DNA from: an uncultured Dyadobacter sp.
GTDB taxonomy: Bacteria > Bacteroidota > Bacteroidia > Cytophagales > Spirosomataceae
Assembly (NCBI GenBank): GCA_937880795.1
Contig: CALGRQ010000507.1
Coordinates: forward strand, 1 to 31,900
Length of the DNA: 31,900 nucleotides
Direction: 5' to 3'
The notes beneath the pieces are model-generated. The model searched no databases. It saw only the letters and a program-made list of their open reading frames with translations, and was not told the origin of the DNA. The first letter of the stretch is position 1, and every line of letters begins with the position of its first letter. A program made the translations under genes and the position numbers. This document shows positions 17,686-24,769 of the stretch, piece by piece.

Positions 17686-19223
17686 TGCATTTGGGTATAT
17701 CATATAACTGGGTTAACAAAAATATTCTACTTCTCTCCTGTCTTATCGGCTTGGTGACTTTTGCTGTACTGCTATTGCTTAAAGCAATGGTAAGTATGTC
17801 TTACCTAGCTGATATTTCAGGCAGCGAGACAAGTACAATACTCCCTATCCAATTGTTGGTGAACGGAGAACCCATTTATACAGATGCGGAACAAGCTCCT
17901 TTTAGACTTGTTCAGTATACGCCCATCTATTTTTGTATAGTTTCTTTTTTTTATCAATTAACAGACTGGACAGCGACGGATGTTCATAAAGTCTTTTTAA
18001 CCAGCCGTTTCTTCTCTCTCGCCTTTACGCTCATGGCATCTGCGGTGGCGGGATTTGTTGTTTTCTTAGCCTCGAACAGAAATAAAATAGTTGCCGTACT
18101 ATCGGCACTATATATCTATCATGTTCTGGCATTTTGGTTGCTTACCGGATCAAGACCTGATAGTCTGCTGGTTTTACTTACAGCCTCTTATATCTTGACG
18201 ATATACAAAGCATTACAATCGGAGAAGAAAGGGCAAAACTGGTGGTACCTGGCTATTTTCTTAGCGGTAACTGCATTTTTTGTAAAGCAAAGTGGTGCAA
18301 TTCATTCCATCGCGATCGGCGCATACTTCATAGTGACCAAGCAATGGAAAATGTTATTCAAGATAACCACCGCAGGCATCTTATTTTTCGGAGCATACCT
18401 GCTGATTTTGCCCATTAATTCGTTGCCTTTGTTTTTTACAAATATTATCGGTGGGGTTGCCAACTCAGCCAGCTTTGACTGGTTTTATGACTGGACTTTG
18501 GAAAAATGGGTCATGCAATTTACATTGATCATGATTTTAAACATCATCATCAGTACTTATCATTTTGCGAAAAAACCGAACGCATTTTATCTATTTCTAG
18601 CCATAGCAAGTCCGCTGTTTTTCCTTTTTGCGACTCTAACCAGTACCAAAATTGGAGCGGGCGTTGGCTACTATCAGGACTATATTATTCTGGTTGTAGT
18701 ACAAATTGCCTCTTTTTTGACAGAAAAAAGGGAACAGAACAAGTTAGGCGGGGAATTTGGCCGAATCGGTATATCAATGTATCTCGTATTTGTGTATTTT
18801 TATATCGCCTTGAACGTATTCATGACTTATAAAAAAGTTTTTATTCACGATCAAAGCGTTTCATATATTGAACAAAGACGAGTTGTTGATTTCTTAAAAG
18901 AAGAAAAAGGTCTTAAAAAAGAAGATTGGGTTTTGACAGAAAGTCAAGCTGCTCCCGATTATTTTATAAGGCATTTTCTTTTCAACCAAACCTTAATGCC
19001 ATTTAAAGATTTGGTATATCTGGCGGATAAGAATCGCACCTTTGACTTTACAATGTTCCGACAAATGATGGACAAGGGACAAATCCGATTCGTAATAACG
19101 GATCATAAAAGTTTACCAACGAATATTTTAAATCACAGTTTTGGGAATACCCTGCAACTGAGCTCAACCATTGGGCAATACGATATATACGAGAGCAAAA
19201 CATTGCAGAATATTGAATTATAA
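17682..19223 (+). CDS. Multi-pass membrane glycosyltransferase-like protein (GT-C fold) inside the nuo operon
   Basis: 513 aa from the ATG at 17682, which overlaps the nuoF stop by 4 nt (ATGA); the frame is open upstream to 17613 but that part is inside nuoF. About ten hydrophobic helices occupy residues 12-400, followed by a soluble C-terminal domain of about 110 residues. After helix 1 an extracytoplasmic loop carries an acidic residue (D68) and a QYTPIYF motif at about 78-84. This is the layout of GT-C glycosyltransferases (GT39/ArnT-like), which use polyprenyl-phosphate sugars. The exact family and substrate cannot be told from sequence reading alone. nuoG starts 7 nt after its stop, so it is cotranscribed with complex I genes. 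It has no known role in complex I. Alternative: another polytopic membrane protein of unknown function. Confidence 0.75.
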   Translation: MMHLGISYNWVNKNILLLSCLIGLVTFAVLLLLKAMVSMSYLADISGSETSTILPIQLLVNGEPIYTDAEQAPFRLVQYTPIYFCIVSFFYQLTDWTATDVHKVFLTSRFFSLAFTLMASAVAGFVVFLASNRNKIVAVLSALYIYHVLAFWLLTGSRPDSLLVLLTASYILTIYKALQSEKKGQNWWYLAIFLAVTAFFVKQSGAIHSIAIGAYFIVTKQWKMLFKITTAGILFFGAYLLILPINSLPLFFTNIIGGVANSASFDWFYDWTLEKWVMQFTLIMILNIIISTYHFAKKPNAFYLFLAIASPLFFLFATLTSTKIGAGVGYYQDYIILVVVQIASFLTEKREQNKLGGEFGRIGISMYLVFVYFYIALNVFMTYKKVFIHDQSVSYIEQRRVVDFLKEEKGLKKEDWVLTESQAAPDYFIRHFLFNQTLMPFKDLVYLADKNRTFDFTMFRQMMDKGQIRFVITDHKSLPTNILNHSFGNTLQLSSTIGQYDIYESKTLQNIEL

Positions 19224-19229
19224 TTTCGC

Positions 19230-20342
19230 ATGGAAGAAGTAAAACCACAATTAATAAAAATTACTTTCGACGGCATAGAGGTCGAGGTAGAGCCGGGAAC
19301 AACCATTATGCAAGCTGCACGTAAAATTGCAGAAGCAGACGATACCCAGGCGGGATTGGTTCCTCCGGCAATGTGCTACTATAAACCATTACCTGCCTCA
19401 GGAGGGAAGTGCCGTGCATGTCTTGTACGGGTGGCACAAGGTTCTGCAAAAGATCCGCGTCCAATGCCTAAGCTGGTTCCATCTTGCATTACACAAGTTC
19501 AGGAAGGTATGGTGGTTGAAAACACGACCAATCCGGCAGTATTGGATACAAGAAAAAGCATTGTCGAATTCTTACTTATAAACCATCCACTCGACTGTCC
19601 AATTTGTGATCAGGCGGGAGAATGTCATTTGCAGGATTTTGCATTCGAACATGGTTCAGCAAAAACCCGTTACGAGGAAGAAAGAAGAACCTTCGAAAAA
19701 ATCGACATAGGCCCCAATATCCAGTTACACATGACACGCTGCATTCTATGCTACCGTTGCGTGTATACGGCTGATCAAATTACCAATAAGCGTGAGCATG
19801 GAGTAATGGGTCGTGGAGATGCTTCCGAAATTAGCACTTATATTGAAAAAGCGATCGATAACGATTTCTCTGGAAACGTAATTGATGTATGCCCAGTGGG
19901 TGCACTAACCGATAAGACCTTCCGATTTAAAAACCGTGTATGGTTCTCCAAACCAGAAGATGCACACTGCAACTGCGATAAATGTTCAGGTAAAGCAGTG
20001 GTTTGGTACCGTGGTGACGAAGTGATTAGAGTAACCGCCCGTAAAAATACATGGGGAGAAGTTACCGAGTTCATTTGCAACTCCTGCCGTTTTGAGAAAA
20101 AGAAAACCAGCGATTGGGTCTTGGAAGGGCCAACCAAGGTGAAACGCAGCTCCGTAATTTCTGCTAACAAGTACCGCGCAGATCTTATTAAAAAGCCAGA
20201 TTTTGCACTTAAACTTGCGGCTACCCAATTTAAAAACATTGATGATTCCCGCCCTTATGTTACCGACTCGGCAACCATTAGAGAGCAAAGCATCAAAAAC
20301 AACGATAAAGCGAACCATCGCTCCTTATTGTCTAAAAACTAA
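19230..20342 (+). CDS. nuoG: NADH-quinone oxidoreductase subunit G, short form
   Basis: Iron-sulfur wire subunit of complex I. 370 aa, much shorter than the roughly 900 aa of E. coli NuoG. The N-terminal 2Fe-2S ferredoxin domain has C49, C61, C64 and C86. The His-Cys cluster segment follows (H119, C123, C126, C132). A 4Fe-4S site has C171, C174, C177 and C221 (CPVGALTDK). Next comes a short CNCDKC...ICNSCRFEK region (about 247-290) that corresponds to the first part of the molybdopterin-oxidoreductase-like domain. The rest of that domain is absent, and the frame ends in a low-conservation tail. A short NuoG is, to my knowledge, common in Bacteroidota, so I do not call it truncated. Confidence 0.93.
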   Translation: MEEVKPQLIKITFDGIEVEVEPGTTIMQAARKIAEADDTQAGLVPPAMCYYKPLPASGGKCRACLVRVAQGSAKDPRPMPKLVPSCITQVQEGMVVENTTNPAVLDTRKSIVEFLLINHPLDCPICDQAGECHLQDFAFEHGSAKTRYEEERRTFEKIDIGPNIQLHMTRCILCYRCVYTADQITNKREHGVMGRGDASEISTYIEKAIDNDFSGNVIDVCPVGALTDKTFRFKNRVWFSKPEDAHCNCDKCSGKAVVWYRGDEVIRVTARKNTWGEVTEFICNSCRFEKKKTSDWVLEGPTKVKRSSVISANKYRADLIKKPDFALKLAATQFKNIDDSRPYVTDSATIREQSIKNNDKANHRSLLSKN

Positions 20343-20394
20343 TTAACATTCCCGCGTTTCAGGAGTGATTCATAAAATAACTGTGAACTAAAAA

Positions 20395-21463
20395 ATGGAA
20401 TTAACAGAGTTTGTCATCAAAACCATCACAATTGTTGTTGTGTTTGCACTGACCCTGCTCATCGCCATGTATTCTACATGGGCCGAAAGAAAAGTTGCCG
20501 GTTTTATTCAAGACCGGGTAGGACCTAACCGTGCAGGACCAGGCGGGCTACTTCAGCCATTGGCCGATGCTGGAAAAATGTTCTTCAAAGAGGACTTTAT
20601 TCCTGCGCTGGCTAACAAATGGTTGTTTATTGCAGGACCAAGCTTAGCGATGCTTACAGCCCTTTTGGCAAGTGCGGTAATTCCATTTGGTAGCACATTT
20701 AAATGGGATGGTGTAGAAGTTGCACTTCAAGGTGTTGAGTCCAACATTGGAATACTTTACGTATTCGGAGTTGTAGCACTCGGTGTATATGGTATTATGA
20801 TCGGTGGATGGGCTTCCAATAATAAGTTTTCTCTATTGGGGGCAATACGTGCAGCTTCTCAAAACATTAGCTATGAAGTAGCTATGGGACTTTCTCTCAT
20901 TGCGATTTTGATGATGAGTAGCTCTCTATCCTTAGGAGAAATCGTTGCACAACAACATGGTGCAAACTGGAATGTGTTTTACCAGCCCTTGGGTTTTATC
21001 ATCTTCCTCACTTGTTCATTTGCGGAATGTAATCGAGTACCTTTTGACCTTCCTGAGTGCGAGACCGAGCTTGTAGGGGGATATCACACCGAATACGGTA
21101 GTATGAAACTTGGTTTCTGAATACATCAACATGTTTGTTTCATCAGCCATTATCTCTACCCTATACTTTGGCGGTTACAACTACCCCGGAATGGATTGGG
21201 TTTACAGTCAATTGACTGCTTCAATGGGTCCTGAAACCGGCCACAACATTGCTACTTTGATCGGTACAGGGGTATTCTTCGGTAAAGCCTTATTCTTTGT
21301 ATTCTTTTATATGTGGGTTCGCTGGACTCTTCCACGTTTCCGTTATGACCAGCTGATGAATTTAGGCTGGAAAAAACTGATCCCATTAGCTATATTTAAC
21401 ATCATTATCACCGGTGCGGCAGTACTTTTCCTAAAACCGCTTGTTACCGCCTGGTTGAATTAA
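20395..21463 (+). pseudogene. nuoH: NADH-quinone oxidoreductase subunit H, split by a deletion/frameshift
   Basis: Membrane subunit of complex I that forms the quinone channel with NuoB/NuoD. The first frame (20395-21120, 241 aa) covers helices 1-5, with ERKVAGFIQDRVGPNRAGP and the motif NRVPFDLPECETELVGGYHTEY. It stops just after GSMKLGF. The family continues MKxGLFFVxEY; here CTT at 21109-21111 is followed by one G and then GTTTCTGAATAC (VSEY), so about 11 nt seem to be missing. The second frame continues VSEYINMFVSS through helices 6-8 to the TAA at 21461-21463. It could begin at TTG 21110, overlapping the first stop. Both parts are well conserved. Note ECETE in place of the usual EAEAE; the acidic residues are kept. 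Confidence 0.87.
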
Positions 21464-21484
21464 TAACATATTATACCCATTGCC

Positions 21485-22078
21485 ATGCAATTAACGAATC
21501 GATCGAAGCAAGTAAGCAATAAAGAAATGACGCTGATGGAACGCGCCTACCTGCCGGCTATTGCTACCGGTCTGGCAATTACCATCAAGCACTTTTTTGC
21601 CAAAAAAGTAACGATAGAGTACCCCGAGGTAAAACGTTACTTGGGACCAGTTTTCAGAGGGCGTCATATTCTTAAAAGAGACGAAGAAGGCCGTGAAAGA
21701 TGTACAGCCTGTGGCTTATGCGCCGTGGCTTGTCCTGCGGAGGCAATCTCCATGGTGGCCGAAGAGCGCGTTAAAGGAGAAGAATCGCTATACCGCGAAG
21801 AAAAATACGCTGCGGTTTATGAAGTAAATATGCTTCGTTGCATTTTCTGTGGATTGTGTGAAGAAGCTTGTCCAAAACAAGCCGTGTATCTGCGCCACGA
21901 TGAATTTGTTCCCGTGTTTGCGGATCGCGATCAAGTGATTTGGGGTAAAGATCGTTTGGTAGAAGATATGAATAATCGATACACCCGGGAATCCTGGACC
22001 AAGGAAGAGGCGCGTATGCTTGATGCCAAAAGAGCCAATGGTGAGGCTACCAATGTAGTACCGCGAGCTATTCCCTGA
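21485..22078 (+). CDS. nuoI: NADH-quinone oxidoreductase subunit I
   Basis: Ferredoxin-like subunit of complex I with two 4Fe-4S clusters (N6a and N6b) linking NuoG to NuoB. 197 aa. Both C-x2-C-x2-C-x3-C motifs are intact: C73, C76, C79, C83 (CTACGLCAVACP) and C119, C122, C125, C129 (CIFCGLCEEACP). An amphipathic N-terminal part precedes them. It lies 21 nt after nuoH and 38 nt before nuoJ. Confidence 0.96.
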   Translation: MQLTNRSKQVSNKEMTLMERAYLPAIATGLAITIKHFFAKKVTIEYPEVKRYLGPVFRGRHILKRDEEGRERCTACGLCAVACPAEAISMVAEERVKGEESLYREEKYAAVYEVNMLRCIFCGLCEEACPKQAVYLRHDEFVPVFADRDQVIWGKDRLVEDMNNRYTRESWTKEEARMLDAKRANGEATNVVPRAIP

Positions 22079-22116
22079 TTGAACAATATATCCCAGTTGT
22101 AGTAAATTATTAACAT

Positions 22117-22635
22117 ATGAATCCGACGCTGTCTTTTTTCTATTTCCTTTCTGCCCTCACGGTGCTTAGTGCCCTGATGGTAATACTTGCCCGGAACCCC
22201 ATACATAGTGTACTGTATCTTATATTAACCTTCTTTACACTTTCCGGACATTATATCCTTTTGAATGCCCAGTTCCTCGCTGCCGTTAATATCATTGTTT
22301 ATGCAGGAGCGATCATGGTACTCTTCCTGTTCGTAATCATGTTCCTGAACATCAAACAAGATCATGAGGAAACCAAAACGACCATTACAAAAATTGCAGG
22401 TGCCATTGTAGGAGGAACCTTTTTTGTCATCTTGCTAGGTGCGTATCGTAAAACACTTATACCTGGGTACGATCCGTACCGCTTCGACTCTCAAGTGGGG
22501 ATGATCGAAAGCCTGGGTACTCTTCTTTTCCGTGATTACCTTTTGCCTTTCGAACTTATCTCAATTCTACTATTGGTAGCCATGGTTGGCGCCGTGATGC
22601 TTGGAAAAAGAGAAATTGGAGAAAGACATTTCTAA
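22117..22635 (+). CDS. nuoJ: NADH-quinone oxidoreductase subunit J
   Basis: Membrane subunit of complex I. 172 aa with five predicted helices. The conserved segment with N-I-I-V-Y-A-G-A-I-M-V-L-F-L-F-V-I-M is present in helix 3, and the last helix ends AMVGAVMLGKREIGE, both typical of NuoJ. In complete operons nuoK follows at once; here a terminator begins 20 nt after the stop and the next gene is an unrelated sigma factor. Confidence 0.95.
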   Translation: MNPTLSFFYFLSALTVLSALMVILARNPIHSVLYLILTFFTLSGHYILLNAQFLAAVNIIVYAGAIMVLFLFVIMFLNIKQDHEETKTTITKIAGAIVGGTFFVILLGAYRKTLIPGYDPYRFDSQVGMIESLGTLLFRDYLLPFELISILLLVAMVGAVMLGKREIGERHF

Positions 22636-22654
22636 ATATTACTGTCCGTATGCC

Positions 22655-22688
22655 AAAAGGGTGGATCTGAACGATTCGCCCTTTTTTT
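22655..22688 (+). terminator. Rho-independent terminator closing the nuo operon after nuoJ
   Basis: 13-bp stem AAAAGGGTGGATC / GATTCGCCCTTTT (two G-T pairs) with a TGAAC loop, followed by more T residues. Its position directly after nuoJ shows the operon really ends there. The following 200 nt up to the sigma factor gene are AT-rich, with one imperfect -7-like CATATTTG around 22759-22766; I see no ORF or other element. Confidence 0.9.
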
Positions 22689-22889
22689 ATATCATTACTA
22701 GTACACAACCTCATCCGTATAGTAATCATATCAACACAGGTATAGTATAGAAATATCTCATATTTGATCCTGTTAATATTAATTTATAATTTACACCATC
22801 CCACTTTTAACATCGCGATATAGTTAAAACGTATGTTCATGTGGCCTTTATAGTATATTGCCAATAGCCTTTACAAAATGCATGTTTGA

Positions 22890-23471
22890 ATGACGTCACT
22901 GCTAAACCATACGGACTCGGAACTAGTCATCCTTTTGCATCAAGATCAAAAAGAGGCATTTGACGAAATTTATCGGCGGTATTGGCATCCACTATTTCGA
23001 GATGCGCGTAAACGTCTGGTAGAAAGTGAATATGCCGAAGAAATTGTGCAGGATGTATTTGTAGACCTCTGGGTGAACCGTGCTAAAAAAGACATCGATC
23101 AACTTTATGCATACTTGTCCACCGCAGTACGATATCAGGTGTTTATGCTATATAAGCGACATCAAAAATTACCCAGTTTCGAGGCGCCTATGGAATACAT
23201 GGGTATCAGTGATGACATCACCAATAGCCAATTTTTCTTCAACGAGCTTGTAGAAGGGATAGAAGACTGGTTAAAACTGCAACCCGAAAAACGGCGTGAA
23301 ATATTCAGACTCCGTTATATAGAACAACGTACCACCAAGGAAATAGCGGAAGAACTATCTATAACCCAAAAGACCGTCCAAAATCAACTCATTAATGGTC
23401 AGGAAAGCCTTCGTACCGCAATTTCCAAACTACTCACTGTTGCTCCCATTATTCTGGGTAGCCTCCACTAG
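22890..23471 (+). CDS. ECF sigma factor, FecI-like
   Basis: RNA polymerase sigma factor of the extracytoplasmic-function type, 193 aa. Region 2 covers about 24-92, with FDEIYRRYW, the DNA-binding AEEIVQDVFVDLWVNR and a recognition helix rich in basic residues. Region 4 covers about 125-182, with RREIFRLRYIEQRTTKEIAEELSITQKTVQNQL as its helix-turn-helix. The gene is followed by a FecR-type anti-sigma factor and a TonB-dependent receptor with a signalling domain. In such systems the receptor senses its ligand and releases the sigma factor to transcribe the receptor operon; the order here fits that model. Confidence 0.95.
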   Translation: MTSLLNHTDSELVILLHQDQKEAFDEIYRRYWHPLFRDARKRLVESEYAEEIVQDVFVDLWVNRAKKDIDQLYAYLSTAVRYQVFMLYKRHQKLPSFEAPMEYMGISDDITNSQFFFNELVEGIEDWLKLQPEKRREIFRLRYIEQRTTKEIAEELSITQKTVQNQLINGQESLRTAISKLLTVAPIILGSLH

Positions 23472-23529
23472 TATATAAGGGATTACAACCCCTCTTATCT
23501 TATTGAATTTTAAATAAAAAATAATATTT

Positions 23530-23559
23530 TATACTGCCATAAATGTTAATTGCAGTATA
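23530..23559. repeat. Inverted repeat in the sigma/anti-sigma spacer (first)
   Basis: TATACTGC / GCAGTATA, 8 bp perfect, with a 14-nt loop; it extends outward with mismatches. It lies in the 176-nt AT-rich spacer between the sigma and anti-sigma genes. No T tract follows, so it is not an obvious terminator. Possible operator or mRNA hairpin. Confidence 0.5.
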
Positions 23560-23595
23560 TATTATTTAATTTTCAAAAAAATATATACAATCGTT

Positions 23596-23641
23596 TGGGA
23601 CTTTTATTCTAAAAAGTATACTATACTAAAAAGAAGTCCCA
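23596..23641. repeat. Inverted repeat ending 6 nt before the anti-sigma start
   Basis: TGGGACTT / AAGTCCCA, 8 bp perfect, with a 30-nt AT-rich interior that includes AGTATACT. The right arm ends at 23641 and the ATG of the anti-sigma gene is at 23648. In mRNA this hairpin would sit on the ribosome-binding region; in DNA it could be an operator. Its function is not known. Confidence 0.55.
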
Positions 23642-23647
23642 TTTCAG

Positions 23648-24625
23648 ATGTCCCTAGAAAACAAAACCCACTTTTTAAAGTTGGTAGCCCGTTATCTAAA
23701 CGGTTCAGCTACGGAGCAAGAGCGTAAAACGATGGAAAGCTACTACGAACTTTTCAACGAGGCTCCTGATCCGGAAGATAGCTGTGATCCAACAGACATG
23801 GCAGATTTGGGAACGGAAATGAAAGAAGGCATTGACCGTCGTATCCAATCCTTGGAAAGTAGGTCCACATTTTGGCGAAAACAGTCCTTTCAACTGGCCG
23901 CCACCCTACTCTTGCTCATTGGTGCAATATGGCTTTACAAAACCTATCAAACTGCAAAAACGGTTCAACCGATACGTGAAAGTAGACTTGCCGTTAAGCC
24001 TGGACTTATCAATCGATTCATACTTCTGTCTGATGGTACAAAGGTGGTTCTTCATGGCCACAGCCAACTTCAGGTGGATCCCGATTTTAATAAAAAACAG
24101 AGAACAGTACATTTGACAGGCGAGGCCTATTTCGATGTAGCGCATCAAGCGCATTCTCCATTTGTTATTTATACTGGACAAATAAAAACTACTGTGTTAG
24201 GGACAGCTTTCAACATTAAAGCTTGGCCGCAGCAAAAAGATATAACGGTTAGTGTTGCCAGAGGAAAAGTAAAAGTTGAGGGGCCTAACAAAGTGCTTGC
24301 TCTGCTTACATCTGACAAGCAGTTTACCTACAATACAGAAAACGCCACGAGCAACGAAAAGCTGATAGAAATCACCCCGACCTGGATGCAGGACGACGTT
24401 ACTTTTGACGATCTACCATTTAAAGACATTGCCTCCATCCTTAGCAAACGGTATATGCAATCCATTCAATTCGCATCCCCCGAATTGGAAAAGTGCCGCT
24501 TCACAGGGCGTTTTACCGGCACTGAAACTTTAGAAGAAGCGCTAAAAACCCTCACGATCACCAGTAATTCTCAATTTAAGTTTGACAATGATCGGGTGAT
24601 TATATACGGCGAAAAATGTGATTGA
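23648..24625 (+). CDS. FecR-type anti-sigma factor
   Basis: Inner-membrane anti-sigma factor, 325 aa. A cytoplasmic N-terminal part (1-78) would hold the sigma factor. One helix lies at about 81-98 (LAATLLLLIGAIWL). The periplasmic FecR domain covers about 112-212, with LLSDGTKVVLHGHSQL, LTGEAYFDVAHQ and TTVLGTAFNI. A C-terminal DUF4974 domain covers about 250-322, starting VTFDDLPFKDIASILSKRY. This layout is standard for Bacteroidota FecR proteins, which contact the STN domain of a TonB-dependent receptor. Here that receptor is the next gene. Confidence 0.95.
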   Translation: MSLENKTHFLKLVARYLNGSATEQERKTMESYYELFNEAPDPEDSCDPTDMADLGTEMKEGIDRRIQSLESRSTFWRKQSFQLAATLLLLIGAIWLYKTYQTAKTVQPIRESRLAVKPGLINRFILLSDGTKVVLHGHSQLQVDPDFNKKQRTVHLTGEAYFDVAHQAHSPFVIYTGQIKTTVLGTAFNIKAWPQQKDITVSVARGKVKVEGPNKVLALLTSDKQFTYNTENATSNEKLIEITPTWMQDDVTFDDLPFKDIASILSKRYMQSIQFASPELEKCRFTGRFTGTETLEEALKTLTITSNSQFKFDNDRVIIYGEKCD

Positions 24626-24698
24626 AACTTTATACTTAAACCCTTAGCAAATGCCAACCTTAAAATCCGGCCGAAGCCCATAGCATCCAAATAAAAAA

Positions 24699-24729
24699 AC
24701 TCCTCAGGCCCTGGGAAGCATCGAGGAGT
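24699..24729 (-). terminator. Hairpin upstream of the receptor gene, terminator-like on the minus strand
   Basis: ACTCCTC (24699-24705) pairs with GAGGAGT (24723-24729), 7 bp with a 17-nt interior. On the minus strand the stem is followed by a run of seven T, the form of an intrinsic terminator; on the plus strand it lacks a T tract. No minus-strand gene is nearby. It may be a 5' leader hairpin of the receptor mRNA or the end of an antisense RNA. Confidence 0.45.
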
Positions 24730-24769
24730 CCGAAAAAAATTATTGGATAACTTTTAAACAGCACAAAGA

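Noticed and set aside
19230..20342. nuoG as a truncated gene
   Set aside because: The protein is short compared with E. coli, but the frame ends cleanly, all cluster ligands are present and short NuoG is usual in this phylum.
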